DNA of 64,000 bases from Streptomyces sp. NRRL S-455 (GCF_000717875.1 NZ_JOCT01000011.1:434001-498000); one strand, 5' to 3'. Positions 1-8,279 are shown, counted from the stretch's first letter. The notes: generated by a model not told the origin, from the letters alone. Translations and numbers: made by a program.

Positions 1-1
1 C

Positions 2-397
2 AACCTTGACCCGTTCGAAGAGGCCGTTTCGCTCAGCGAGGCTGCCGGGGGCCGGATCACGTCTTGGGTTACCGGCGCTGCCACTGCCCTTGAGATTGCG
101 AAGCTCAAGGATGCGACCGGTTCCAACAAGGCGCTTCTAAACCCGGACCTGACCGCTGATGGTCGGCGTACCATTCTTGGCCGCCCGATCATCGTCAGCC
201 CGCACGTTCCGGCGGATGTGGTCTACGGAATCAGCAAGGACGATTTCCTTGTGGTCACCCGTGAGGACACGCGCCTTGACGTTGACCGTTCGGCTTACTT
301 CTCGTCTGACCGTGTGGGCGTGCGAGGCACCATGCGGGTTGCTTTCGGCATGCCTGTTGCTGGTGCTCACGTCCGCATCACGAATGCTTCGTCGTAA
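2..397 (+). CDS. Phage major capsid protein, HK97 fold (C-terminal part)
   Basis: The frame is open from the window edge and encodes the last 131 residues. It resembles the C-terminus of HK97-family capsid proteins (Phage_capsid): a segment on local sequence placement ending in NPDL, then LGRPIIVSPHVP, then a P-domain-like stretch with 'ISKDDFLVVTREDTRLDV', an aromatic 'SAYFSSDRVGVRGTMRVAF' strand and a short hydrophobic end. Such proteins build the icosahedral head shell. The N-terminal delta domain and any upstream protease or portal genes are off-window. A strong terminator hairpin follows 20 bases after the stop, so this gene seems to end its transcription unit, which is unusual for a tailed phage where connector and tail genes normally follow. 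Confidence 0.8.
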   Translation, partial: NLDPFEEAVSLSEAAGGRITSWVTGAATALEIAKLKDATGSNKALLNPDLTADGRRTILGRPIIVSPHVPADVVYGISKDDFLVVTREDTRLDVDRSAYFSSDRVGVRGTMRVAFGMPVAGAHVRITNASS

Positions 398-416
398 TGG
401 CGTAGCCACCTGATCT

Positions 417-469
417 AGCCCGGTCTCTCCTTTCCCCGCTGGGGTTCGTGTCGGAGGAGAGACCGGGCT
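417..469 (+). terminator. Intrinsic terminator after capsid gene
   Basis: Perfect 15-bp arms AGCCCGGTCTCTCCT (417-431) and AGGAGAGACCGGGCT (455-469) with a 23-base loop, directly downstream of the capsid stop and followed by ATTCCTGT. Confidence 0.8.
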
Positions 470-624
470 ATTCCTGTATCCATGGCCGTTCGCTCCTGCA
501 AGATCACACCCCGAGCCGGCGAAAATGGCCACATTCTCTGACCTGCCCTTATCTCGCACAGCGACGTTGCTACCCCCTGTGCTGGTGCTAACCCACCACA
601 TCCGGAAATCCGTAGGTGCCCCCT

Positions 625-1068
625 ATGCCATATCGCCCCCGGCGTCCCTGCCCTGTCGTACCCAACTGCCCTAACTCCATAGGCGGCAAGGAACGGGCCT
701 GCCCCGATCATGTGCACATGCTGACTGCCCGACGCGCTGAGAAGGGGACCAGCGCATACGGGAAGGATTGGCCGCGCAAGCGTGAGTCATTCCTTTACAC
801 GAATGCATGGTGTGTGTTGTGTGGTCAGCCTTCGAAGGTTGCCGACCATTACCCGCTGAGCCGCAAGGAGTTGGTTAAGCGTGGCGTCACTGATCCGAAC
901 GCGCATGAGCACCTAAGAGCCCTTTGTGTGCGCTGCCATAACCGTGAGACCGGCCGTAACCAGGCTGGTGGTGTAGTCGCTGAGAGGCGGAGACAGTCAC
1001 AGGCTCAGCGTGAATGGCAGCACTGGACAGAGAAGCGCGACGCTGAGGCCGAAGAGCCGCCGTTCTGA
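625..1068 (+). CDS. HNH endonuclease
   Basis: The 147-residue product has a zinc-finger-type HNH fold: WCVLCG (first CxxC), VADHYPLSRKE (the catalytic DH), and LRALCVRCHNRETG (second CxxC plus the final H). This is the arrangement of phage HNH nucleases that sit near terminase or head genes and assist DNA packaging or cleave DNA at cos-like sites. The ATG at 625 was preferred; a GTG at 616 in frame is possible. The C-terminal quarter is charged and probably flexible. It lies alone between the capsid terminator and a convergent membrane-protein gene. Its role in packaging here is an inference, because no terminase gene is visible. Confidence 0.85.
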   Translation: MPYRPRRPCPVVPNCPNSIGGKERACPDHVHMLTARRAEKGTSAYGKDWPRKRESFLYTNAWCVLCGQPSKVADHYPLSRKELVKRGVTDPNAHEHLRALCVRCHNRETGRNQAGGVVAERRRQSQAQREWQHWTEKRDAEAEEPPF

Positions 1069-1143
1069 TGCCTGCCCCTGGGGGGTGACCCCCTCCGGGC
1101 CTGACAGAAGCGCGGCAGGGAGGCAAAAAGTTGGCGCCGCAGC

Positions 1144-1902
1144 TTAAGGCGTTTGCGCGGTGTCGTTATCAGCGTCAGGAACTGCCCTAGACGCGTGCTC
1201 GCTGGCCTCGTCCATCTGTAGTTCAAGCTCATAGATTCGCGAAGTCACAATTCCCGACACTATGGCCTGGACGAGAATGGCGTTAGCATCCCGCAACGCA
1301 CGTAGGCCGTTGTCGTACAGAATTGCGGATGCTATGAGGCCAAAAAGGAACCATGGCGACCACGTCACAGCCGACACAATCCAGAGGCTGGCTGAAAATA
1401 AGGCCATGTTGAAGCGGAATTCAGCTTCCGAGTCGAGCCGATCATTTTCCAGGTAGACGTCTGCGTGACTCGCGGTCAGGCGCATACGGACTTCTGGAAA
1501 CTCTCCCATGATTGCCCTGGCTAATACGCTGACGGTTTCAACGTCGTCGTGCAACCCGCGCTCTTGTAGCGCTGTCATCGAGAATCTGGCTAGCTGCTTG
1601 AATTCCCCTGGCGTAACAGGCATAAATATCGAACGTCTGAAAAGGGCACCAATAAAGACAGCTTGCCCGGTCGTTAGCTTCAAAATGTCACCCAGGAGAT
1701 AAAGAGCGAAAGCAACGACCGCAGTTACAATGGGCTTCCCTGCTAGCTCTCCGAGCGAATATACGCGGCGCAAAACTCCATGCGCTTCGCCAGGCGAAGG
1801 TATTTCACCTCCGATTGCCAGCCAAATCTGAAACGCCAGCAACGCACCGACAGCGAACGGCGTGCGGAAATGGCGAAGCCCTGGAAGCAGACTTGTAAGC
1901 AT
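1144..1902 (-). CDS. Membrane protein of unknown function
   Basis: I do not recognise a family. The 252-residue product has hydrophobic stretches at about residues 15-32, 58-78 and 165-190, with a hydrophilic central part (about 80-160) and a polar, acidic C-terminus. The central part lies between helices two and three. The gene converges on the HNH gene and lies downstream of the XRE regulator, separated from it by a hairpin. Codon use is less GC-biased than in the chromosomal genes, in keeping with the element. A superinfection or membrane-acting accessory role is possible but nothing in the sequence shows it. Confidence 0.6.
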   Translation of the reverse strand: MLTSLLPGLRHFRTPFAVGALLAFQIWLAIGGEIPSPGEAHGVLRRVYSLGELAGKPIVTAVVAFALYLLGDILKLTTGQAVFIGALFRRSIFMPVTPGEFKQLARFSMTALQERGLHDDVETVSVLARAIMGEFPEVRMRLTASHADVYLENDRLDSEAEFRFNMALFSASLWIVSAVTWSPWFLFGLIASAILYDNGLRALRDANAILVQAIVSGIVTSRIYELELQMDEASEHASRAVPDADNDTAQTP

Positions 1903-1944
1903 GGTCCGAGGATTCCCTTCGTGAATGCGCCCTGTACGCGAGCC

Positions 1945-1986
1945 AGCCCCTTACTCGCTGCCTTTCCTGGCGGCTAGTGAGGGGCT
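1945..1986 (-). terminator. Hairpin downstream of the XRE regulator gene
   Basis: Arms AGCCCCT (1945-1951) and AGGGGCT (1980-1986), extended inward by a few more imperfect pairs, lie just past the regulator stop. There is no clear U-tract on either strand. Confidence 0.5.
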
Positions 1987-1996
1987 CTTCGTGGTT

Positions 1997-3205
1997 CTAG
2001 GCCGCCGGGTGCTCAGCGAGCAGGGCGGCCACTTCCGGCACTTCCGCATACTCCTGCAACCGGCCGAGGATGACCCGAACCCGTTCCGCCACCCTTTCTG
2101 ACGGTGTGTCAGCTCCTAGGGAAATGACCCGTTCGGCTACTGCGGCTGCCTCTTCTGGTTCGTTGGCATCGGCTAGCGCGACGGCAAGCCAAGACAGGTA
2201 CAGCGCTAGTTCCCGGGTATGCGTGGCGTCGTAGCCGCCGAGGACTTCCCGTAGCAACGGAACAGCGCGTAAGGGTCGGTGCAGCTCTGTGTAGACGCGG
2301 GATTCCATGATCCTGAGTTCGCCAGCGCTCACCCAATACAGGAACGCCGGGGATTCTGCCCCAGGGGTGTCTTCACTGAGCGCCTGCCCGGCTTCCCCCA
2401 GCGCCCTCATGGCCGGTTGCGCTTCACCGGCTTTCGTATGCGCCCACGCCACACGGTCCAGATACAGCGCACGGGCTTTCGGGGGAGCATCTGGGCCAGC
2501 GTCATTCAAGGCCGCTTGTGCCAGCGTCACACCTTCGCCTTCCCGCCCATTGTTGCTCATCTGGTAGGCGAGTGACCCGGCAATGTGCCCGGCAAGGGTG
2601 TGGTCTTCTGCCTGCCGTGCTGCACTGAGTCCTAGCCGGTAGATTCGCTCAGCTTCGTCATGTTGCCCGGCGTCACTGGCAATCCATCCTGCAATCTGCG
2701 CCAACTCCCCGATTTGCCGGAGGAGTTGTTTACCCACTTCGCTGGTGTAGGTGTTCTCTCGATAGACCTTGACCGCACGCCGGAGATCACGGAGGGCAGG
2801 GCGGATTAGGTCGCCACCAGCCAGCACGTCATCAGCCAGCCTGAGCCCGTGTACGCGCTGGCGTAGGTCATCCACGTCCCCCCTGCCAATACGCCGCCCT
2901 GTGCGGTCACTCAGAGGCTCTAGGGGGTCCTCGGCGGGCAGGAAGTCAGCGAGCGTCGGTAACGGAGGCTCAGGGGCCGTCAGGGGCGTTCTGAGCACAT
3001 CCATGGACACACCTAGGGCGGCGGCAATGGACGGCAGCCATTCGCGGGGAGTGCGCTTGCCTGTCTCCCATCGGCTGACTTCCTGCCGTCCGACCGGATC
3101 ACCCTGCACTCGTGCCGCCTTGCAGACCTCATGCGCTAGGCGTGCCTGACTCCAGCCGCGCTCTTCGCGTAGCCGTCTGATGTTGGCCCCGATGCTGCTG
3201 CCCAT
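1997..3205 (-). CDS. XRE-family regulator with TPR-like C-terminus
   Basis: The N-terminus is a Cro/CI-type helix-turn-helix: IGANIRRLREERGWSQARLAHEVC followed by RQEVSRWETGKRTP at residues 5-60. The remaining ~320 residues are alpha-helical with repeating Ala/Leu/Glu-rich pairs (for example around DEAERIYRLGLSAARQ and AEPAMRALGEAGQAL-like helices), the pattern of TPR-containing Streptomyces regulators. The ATG at 3205 was chosen because the helix-turn-helix starts right after it; an upstream extension to 3328 would be non-conserved. It is divergent from the small-gene operon at 3306, so it probably controls that operon and possibly the element. A peptide-sensing role is a family-based guess. 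Confidence 0.75.
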   Translation of the reverse strand: MGSSIGANIRRLREERGWSQARLAHEVCKAARVQGDPVGRQEVSRWETGKRTPREWLPSIAAALGVSMDVLRTPLTAPEPPLPTLADFLPAEDPLEPLSDRTGRRIGRGDVDDLRQRVHGLRLADDVLAGGDLIRPALRDLRRAVKVYRENTYTSEVGKQLLRQIGELAQIAGWIASDAGQHDEAERIYRLGLSAARQAEDHTLAGHIAGSLAYQMSNNGREGEGVTLAQAALNDAGPDAPPKARALYLDRVAWAHTKAGEAQPAMRALGEAGQALSEDTPGAESPAFLYWVSAGELRIMESRVYTELHRPLRAVPLLREVLGGYDATHTRELALYLSWLAVALADANEPEEAAAVAERVISLGADTPSERVAERVRVILGRLQEYAEVPEVAALLAEHPAA

Positions 3206-3305
3206 GCGTCCATTCTGGCCGACAGTTGGCCTACAGGGGGCCGCTAGTCGCTGATCAATACCCGAAGGAGTCTGGGACGCCGGACAGATGACGTGAGGGG
3301 ACGGC

Positions 3306-3485
3306 ATGGCAACGAGCACAGCGACCAACTCTGAGGCGGATTACGTGACCTACGCGCCTGATGGGTCTACGTGCGCCGACTGCAAGCGGAAGATCAAGCG
3401 GCTTGAGCCCTGCCGTCGGTCGACCATTGAGCAGAAGTCGAGTTCCGCCGTTGCCGTTTACCGGCATTTCGAGTGCCCCCGATGA
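3306..3485 (+). CDS. Small Cys-motif protein, 59 residues
   Basis: First of four tightly overlapping small genes in the element. The product has a CADC motif (residues 23-26), a third cysteine in LEPC and a fourth near the C-terminus (HFECPR), a possible zinc-ribbon layout. The ATG at 3306 lies 100 bases from the divergent regulator start. Its stop overlaps the next ATG as ATGA, indicating translational coupling. I recognise no family. Confidence 0.6.
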   Translation: MATSTATNSEADYVTYAPDGSTCADCKRKIKRLEPCRRSTIEQKSSSAVAVYRHFECPR

Positions 3486-3718
3486 CGGCACCAGCAAAGC
3501 GCACCAGTGTCCGTGTGAGCGCCTTACCGGCCCCAGAGCTAGTCAGTCTCATGGACGACCCGGCAGGGCCATACGCGGGCTCTCCTGACGGCTGGTGGAC
3601 GACGTACGGAGGGGCCTTGGACTCAGCTTCCGGCGTTGTGTACTTCCCGCCTGCCGCTGACCTTCCCGCGTGCCCTTTCCCGTGTTCTGCCTGCCGTGCC
3701 AAAGGGAGGCAGGGTTGA
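3482..3718 (+). CDS. Small unknown protein with C-terminal Cys cluster, 78 residues
   Basis: The ATG at 3482 overlaps the previous stop (ATGA). The middle is rich in Gly, Trp, Tyr and Pro (GSPDGWWTTYGGALD). The C-terminus carries ACPFPCSAC, a CxxxCxxC cluster that could bind metal. The next gene starts inside the stop codon. Function unknown. Confidence 0.6.
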   Translation: MTAPAKRTSVRVSALPAPELVSLMDDPAGPYAGSPDGWWTTYGGALDSASGVVYFPPAADLPACPFPCSACRAKGRQG

Positions 3719-3921
3719 AAGACATTGACCGCTGGTTGCGGGAACCCCGAAGTGGGCCGGTTGACCCTGAAAGGTGTGTGGTGTGCGCGTCCCTCCGGGG
3801 CAGTGTCCGGGCTGCCGCCCGCAACATGGATTTGCCGTCAGTTGCGGCGACAGTGGCGGCCATGGAAGTACACAAGGAATTCGCACATCAGAACCGGGTG
3901 AAGGAGTCTCAGCCCGTATGA
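3715..3921 (+). CDS. Small unknown protein with TTG start, 68 residues
   Basis: I chose a TTG at 3715 because it overlaps the preceding stop (TTGA) and has a strong ribosome-binding site, GGGAGG, 6 bases upstream. The product starts with an acidic/aromatic helix, has one CVVC motif (about residues 21-24), then an Ala-rich helix. An upstream in-frame ATG at 3670 would overlap the previous gene much more. Function unknown. Confidence 0.55.
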   Translation: MKDIDRWLREPRSGPVDPERCVVCASLRGSVRAAARNMDLPSVAATVAAMEVHKEFAHQNRVKESQPV

Positions 3922-4010
3922 GTCCGTTACGTCGCGCGCTGGCTGTGGCTGCATGGCTCGCATGGGTGGCCGTTGTGGCGCTCATAGTTGCCCGGGGAAT
4001 AGCAACCTAG
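3918..4010 (+). CDS. 30-residue single-helix membrane miniprotein
   Basis: ATG at 3918 overlaps the previous stop (ATGA). The peptide has a basic start (MSPLRRAL) followed by one hydrophobic helix (AVAAWLAWVAVVALIVA) and a short tail. AAGGAG lies upstream. It is the last gene of the four-gene operon; a terminator follows 40 bases later. Coupling to upstream genes supports translation. Function unknown. Confidence 0.5.
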   Translation: MSPLRRALAVAAWLAWVAVVALIVARGIAT

Positions 4011-4050
4011 GTTCCTCACTGTCGGCACAGCACCCTGGCAGTGAGGTTAA

Positions 4051-4094
4051 GGACTCCGTCCGTGCGTCTTCCGCGTGGCGTACGGACGGAGTCC
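4051..4094. terminator. Terminator between convergent element genes
   Basis: Perfect 13-bp arms GGACTCCGTCCGT (4051-4063) and ACGGACGGAGTCC (4082-4094). It lies between the end of the plus-strand small operon and the end of the minus-strand gene at 4105, so it may serve both. Confidence 0.75.
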
Positions 4095-4104
4095 GTTGCT
4101 GTTC

Positions 4105-4425
4105 TCAGTGCTGGCCCAGAACGGAACGCAAGGCGTCTTCCAGTGCCCTTGCAGCCGGATTGTTAAGCCGTTCCCCGCGTAGCTCCGCGACTTCGGCCAC
4201 GTCCTTTACAGCGCCAGCCAACTTCGCCACCAGGGCGCACAGTTCCTCGCGTGTGGCTTCCGGCCGCTGGGACATAGTCAGCGCGTACGCAGCATCGTTG
4301 CGCGCCGTGCTGATGATGTGGGTTTCCGTCCGGTCTGCGATTACGTCCACGCCTTCCCCTGGTGCCGCGTACTCCGCGCTGCCTCCGGGGCCGGTCCATG
4401 GCAGGCGACGCATAGACTCACTCAT
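4105..4425 (-). CDS. Unknown 106-residue protein next to the element boundary
   Basis: The product is soluble with a mixed N-terminal half (AEYAAPGEGVDVIADRTETHIIST) and a helical C-terminal half with hydrophobic heptads (EELCALVAKLAGAVKDVAEVAEL). The ATG at 4425 is the first in frame. It is the last gene before the junction with comEC. Its position next to the attachment site would suit an excisionase-like protein, but I see no helix-turn-helix, so I leave it unnamed. Confidence 0.5.
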   Translation of the reverse strand: MSESMRRLPWTGPGGSAEYAAPGEGVDVIADRTETHIISTARNDAAYALTMSQRPEATREELCALVAKLAGAVKDVAEVAELRGERLNNPAARALEDALRSVLGQH

Positions 4426-4599
4426 GCCGACTCCATCCAGTCGGTAAGCCCCGGTGCGGAAGCTCTCACCCTTCCCGCCGGGGCACTGTTGTTACGCGCT
4501 CAGGCTACGTCGCAGCACCCTTCTGAAGGCACCCAACTCCCGGTATTCGGGCCGTACTTCCATCAATTCGTTATCGCGCTGACCAGGGCAGACGTGGTA

Positions 4600-4640
4600 G
4601 AACTACTAGTCCCGACCCTTCGGGTTGTCCTCACCGCAGG
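4600..4640. other. Probable attachment site (element/comEC junction)
   Basis: ComEC coding sequence matches the family up to the codons for GEDNP (minus strand ending near 4622) and is then replaced by KGRD and a stop at 4606-4608. The junction includes a small palindrome GTAGAACTAC (4597-4606 region). The crossover core is probably within CCCGACCCTTCGGGTTGTCC. The site on the left side is outside the window, so the exact core cannot be fixed. Confidence 0.55.
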
Positions 4641-7080
4641 AGATGAGGGCCAGCCGCGGGTCCGCCCGGCGCATCAGGCCGGGGTCCTGGTAGGCCGAGC
4701 CGTGGTGGGCGACCTTCAGCACGTCCACGCTCTGCAGCGCTCCGGCCGCCGGCGATCGGGCCAGCGCCCGCTGGGCCGGGGGTTCCAGGTCCCCGAGGAG
4801 CAGCAGACGCAGTCCGGCCGAGCGGACCAGCATGGCGACACTGGCGTCGTTCGGCCCCTCCGGCTCCTGGTGTGCCGGGAGCACGTGTGGATGCGCGCCC
4901 GGTGGAGCGTTCGGGGGCGGGCTCGCCGGCACGCTCGGGGGCGGCCACACCACTTGCCAGGACAGTTCCCCCGTGCGCCGCCGGTCCCCGGCGGCGGCCC
5001 GTGTCACGGGGACCCGCCGGGCCGCCGCCTGTCTTCGGACGAACGCGGCCTGGTCGGCGGGCTCTTCGAAGCCGGTGGTCTCGATCGCGCCCACGGCCCG
5101 CCCGCGCAGCACACCGGGCAGCCCCGCCACGTGATCGGCGTGGAAGTGGGTGAGCACGACCAGCGGGACTCTGGTGATGCCGAGGGAGCGCAGGCAGTGG
5201 TCGACGAGCTGCGGATCGGGCCCCGCGTCCACCACCACACCGGCGCCCTCGCCCGCCGCGAGCACCATGGCGTCGCCCTGCCCCACGTCGCACATCACCA
5301 GCCGCCAGCCCGGCGGCGGCCAGCCCGTGATCACCCGGGTCAGCGGTGGCGGCTGCACCACGGCCAGCGTCAGCAGGAGCACGGACACCCCGCACCACCA
5401 GGGGTGCCGGAGCAGCCGTCGTCCCACGAGCAGCACGATCAGGGTCACGGCCGCGAGGAGCGCCGCACCCGCCCAGCTGCCCGGCCAGTCCACTCCCGCG
5501 CCCGGCAGCGCCGCCCCCGTGCGGGCGACCGTCGCGAGCCACTCGGCGGGCCAGTGCGCGCACCACGCCATCGCCTTGGCCACCGGCATCCCGACCGGTG
5601 CGGCGGCCAGCGCCGCGAAGCCCAGAACCGTGGCCGGCGCGATCGCGAATTCCGCGATCAGGTTGCACGGCACCGCCACCAGGCTCACCCGCGCCGACAG
5701 CACGGCGACGATCGGCGCGCACAGGGCCTGCGCGGCGGCGGCCGCGCCCAGCGCCTCGGCGAGCCGTGGCGGCACGCCGCGCCGCCGGAGCCCGGCGCTC
5801 CAGCGCGGGGCGAGGGTCAGCAGGGCGCCGGTGGCCACCACGGAGAGCAGAAACCCGTAGCTCCGCGCCAGCCACGGGTCGTACAGCACCAGCAGCAGGA
5901 CCGCCGTCGCCAGCGCCGGGATCAGTGATCTGCGGCGGCCGGTCGCCAGGGCGAGCAGCGCGACGGCTCCGCAGGCAGCGGCCCGCAGCACGCTGGGGTC
6001 CGGTCTGCACACGACGACGAACCCCAGTGAGAGCACGCCCCCGAGCACCGCGGTGGCCCGCAGGGAGATTCCGAGGCGCGGTGCGAGGCCCCGCCGCTCG
6101 GCGTGCTGTGCCAGGCCGGGCGGCCCGAGCAGCAGGGCGAGCAGGATCGTGAAGTTCGCCCCGGACACGGCCAGCGTGTGGGTGAGGTCGGTCTCCCGGA
6201 AAGCCTGCTCCAGTTCCGGGGTGATCCGCGAGGTGTCCCCCACGACGAGCCCCGGCAGCAGTGCCCGGGCGTCCGCCGGCAGACCGTCGGTCGCCTCCCG
6301 CAGCCCGGTCCGCAGCCGCCCGGCGAGGCGCTGTGCGTCCGACGGCTCCCCCACGACCTCCGGTTCGGTCTCGCCCCTCACGCGCAGCACGGCGGCGACC
6401 CGGTCATCGCCCGTCATCGCGGGCGCCAGCCGCGCGCTGACCCGCAGCCGCGTCGACGGCAGCAGCGCGAGCCACGGCGAGCGCACGGTCTCATCGGCGG
6501 CAGGTCGCCCGCCTCCGCCGTCCCGCCCGGGTGATCCAACGTCGACGATCATCAGTACGGGCGTCCGCGTCCGCTCCGTCGGGCCCCCCGTCTCGTGGAC
6601 GCGCCGCACATCGGCACGGATCAGTACGGCGGTGGGAGCGACGTGAGCGCCCCGGACCCTTGGCCGGGTGAGCCGGGGATCGGAGGTGAGCTCGACCTCG
6701 GCGGCCACGGTCGCGTACCCCCGCGCCAGGCCGGGCACGGTCCCTCGCCGCAGGTCCGCCCCGTGCAGCCCGGCCGAGGCGGCGGCCGCGGAGACGGAGA
6801 GCAGCACGGCGGCGGCCGACGCCCGCGACCAGGACGCCCACCCTGCCCGCCGGGCCAGCGGCAGCAGACCGACCGCGGCCAGGCATCCGGCCACGATGCC
6901 CACGACCCATCCCGGTGGCGCGTCCAGCACCAGCGCTGCGGTGCCCCAGGCCGCCAGGGCCGGTGGGACCAGCCGCAGGTCCGTGGGGCCCTCCTGTCGC
7001 GGGCGGGCGGTGCCGAGCCGTGTCCCCGAGGAGGCGTGTACGGCTGACCGGGTGGGTGCGTGCTCAGGCGCGCCGCTCAT
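4606..7080 (-). CDS. comEC: ComEC/Rec2 DNA-uptake channel, C-terminus truncated
   Basis: Inner-membrane channel that passes single-stranded DNA in transformation. The 824-residue frame has N-terminal helices, the OB/DUF4131-like region, the Competence domain (TLAVSGANFTILLALLLG near residue 300 and following helices), and a C-terminal metallo-beta-lactamase-like domain with DVGQGDAMVL, THFHADH, GDLEPPAQ and KVAHHGS. Family members continue after ISCGEDNP with YGHP and 30-50 more residues; here it reads KGRD-stop. The missing part contains a conserved His, so nuclease-like activity is probably lost or altered. The ATG overlaps the comEA stop (ATGA). The truncation coincides with the junction to the phage-like element. 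Confidence 0.9.
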   Translation of the reverse strand: MSGAPEHAPTRSAVHASSGTRLGTARPRQEGPTDLRLVPPALAAWGTAALVLDAPPGWVVGIVAGCLAAVGLLPLARRAGWASWSRASAAAVLLSVSAAAASAGLHGADLRRGTVPGLARGYATVAAEVELTSDPRLTRPRVRGAHVAPTAVLIRADVRRVHETGGPTERTRTPVLMIVDVGSPGRDGGGGRPAADETVRSPWLALLPSTRLRVSARLAPAMTGDDRVAAVLRVRGETEPEVVGEPSDAQRLAGRLRTGLREATDGLPADARALLPGLVVGDTSRITPELEQAFRETDLTHTLAVSGANFTILLALLLGPPGLAQHAERRGLAPRLGISLRATAVLGGVLSLGFVVVCRPDPSVLRAAACGAVALLALATGRRRSLIPALATAVLLLVLYDPWLARSYGFLLSVVATGALLTLAPRWSAGLRRRGVPPRLAEALGAAAAAQALCAPIVAVLSARVSLVAVPCNLIAEFAIAPATVLGFAALAAAPVGMPVAKAMAWCAHWPAEWLATVARTGAALPGAGVDWPGSWAGAALLAAVTLIVLLVGRRLLRHPWWCGVSVLLLTLAVVQPPPLTRVITGWPPPGWRLVMCDVGQGDAMVLAAGEGAGVVVDAGPDPQLVDHCLRSLGITRVPLVVLTHFHADHVAGLPGVLRGRAVGAIETTGFEEPADQAAFVRRQAAARRVPVTRAAAGDRRRTGELSWQVVWPPPSVPASPPPNAPPGAHPHVLPAHQEPEGPNDASVAMLVRSAGLRLLLLGDLEPPAQRALARSPAAGALQSVDVLKVAHHGSAYQDPGLMRRADPRLALISCGEDNPKGRD

Positions 7081-8159
7081 GGCCGTACGAGATTCCGCAG
7101 GTCGGCGAAGCGGCGGTCGCCGATGCCGTTCACCTCGCGCAGCTCGTCCACGGAACGGAACCCGCCGTGCTGCGTGCGGTAGTCGATGATGTGCTGCGCG
7201 AGCACGGGACCGACACCGGGCAAGGTGTCGAGCTGGTCGGCGGTGGCGGTGTTGAGGGAGACCGGGGCGGCGCGGCCGGCGCCGCCCGCCGCGCCGCCGG
7301 CCGTGCCTCCGGGGGCTGTGCCGCCGGCCCCCGTGCCCGCGGCGGGAGCCGGTGCCCCGACGATCACCTGCTCACCGTCCACGAGGAAGCGGGCGCGGTT
7401 GAGGCCGTCGGTGTTCGTGCCGGGCTTCACCCCGCCCGCCGCGCGCAGGGCGTCCGTCACACGGGAGCCGGCCGGGAGCCGGTGGACCCCGGGTTCCCGG
7501 ACCTTGCCGCCCACGTCCACGACGATCTCGGCCGTCGCTGTCGCACCCGCCGCCTTCGCCGCCCCGGCGGGTGCCCCCGGTCCCCGCTCCTCCGCGGCCG
7601 GCCCGGTCTGCCCCCGCTCCTCCTCGTACGGTACGGCCGCTCGAACCACCTCGGGTGGTCGCACGGACTGGGTCCGCCCGGCCCAGAAGTGCTGCACGGC
7701 GAACAGGGCGGCGACGCAGAGCACCACGGTCAGCGCGAGCACGCTCCGGCGCTCCAGGCCGCACCTCGCCTGCAACCACAGCGGCATGCGCTCCCGCAGT
7801 GCGAGTCCGGCCCGCCCCCGCCAGGCGCCAGCGGCGGTGCGGCCGTCCCCGCCGTCGGCCGCGGCGTCCGTCCCGCCGTCCGTCCCGGCCCGGGACGGGA
7901 CGGGCCCGGCCACGTCGGCGTGTCGCTCCCCGCCCGGCGGGCCATGGCCCGACTCCCGCCGTTCCCCGGCGGGTTCGGCATGCCCGCCGAACAGCACCTG
8001 TGCGCGTCGCCGGAATTCCTCCGCCGAGGCATCACGGTGCCGCGCCCGGCCCCGTGCGGCAGGCCGGTGACGGCGGTGCCGGACTCGGCCGTCGGACGCC
8101 GGTCCACGGCCCGGGCCGCTGGTCGCAGTCGCTGTGCGTGAACGTGATCGAAGTGCCAT
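7077..8159 (-). CDS. comEA: ComEA-like DNA-binding protein
   Basis: A 360-residue protein with an Arg-rich cytoplasmic N-terminus, one transmembrane helix (SVLALTVVLCVAALFAV, about residue 150), an SLBB/beta-grasp domain (EIVVDVGGKVREPGVHRLPAGSRV...), a Gly/Ala linker and a C-terminal double helix-hairpin-helix (LNTATADQLDTLPGVGPVLA, VDELREVNGIGDRRFADLR). ComEA binds double-stranded DNA outside the membrane and passes it to ComEC. It starts at ATG 8159, and its stop overlaps the comEC start. The long basic N-terminal extension is typical of Streptomyces rather than Bacillus forms. Competence has not been shown for most streptomycetes, so its actual role is open. Confidence 0.9.
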   Translation of the reverse strand: MALRSRSRTATATSGPGRGPASDGRVRHRRHRPAARGRARHRDASAEEFRRRAQVLFGGHAEPAGERRESGHGPPGGERHADVAGPVPSRAGTDGGTDAAADGGDGRTAAGAWRGRAGLALRERMPLWLQARCGLERRSVLALTVVLCVAALFAVQHFWAGRTQSVRPPEVVRAAVPYEEERGQTGPAAEERGPGAPAGAAKAAGATATAEIVVDVGGKVREPGVHRLPAGSRVTDALRAAGGVKPGTNTDGLNRARFLVDGEQVIVGAPAPAAGTGAGGTAPGGTAGGAAGGAGRAAPVSLNTATADQLDTLPGVGPVLAQHIIDYRTQHGGFRSVDELREVNGIGDRRFADLRNLVRP

Positions 8160-8279
8160 GCGACGAGGATCGGTCACATCGGCACAGTCGCGATGATCTT
8201 GTTCAATTCCCGGGGACAACGCCCCACTTGTGGATAACTCACCCACCCGCACGGGTGAGCGGAACCCACGGTGACCCGT

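Larger units (their letters stand above)
1..4612. mobile_element. Right end of an integrated phage-like element
   Basis: The segment differs from the rest of the window: lower GC, more A/T-ending codons, phage genes (capsid end, HNH nuclease), an XRE regulator and a string of tiny overlapping genes. It stops where the ComEC reading frame is cut. No integrase, portal, terminase or tail gene is visible; the left part lies outside the window. The right boundary is inferred from the point where the expected ComEC sequence ends, about position 4612-4622. It could be a prophage, a capsid-encoding satellite, or a decayed element. Confidence 0.75.

Noticed and set aside
4105..4425. Excisionase of the element
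   Set aside because: The position fits, but there is no helix-turn-helix or other DNA-binding motif in the 106 residues.
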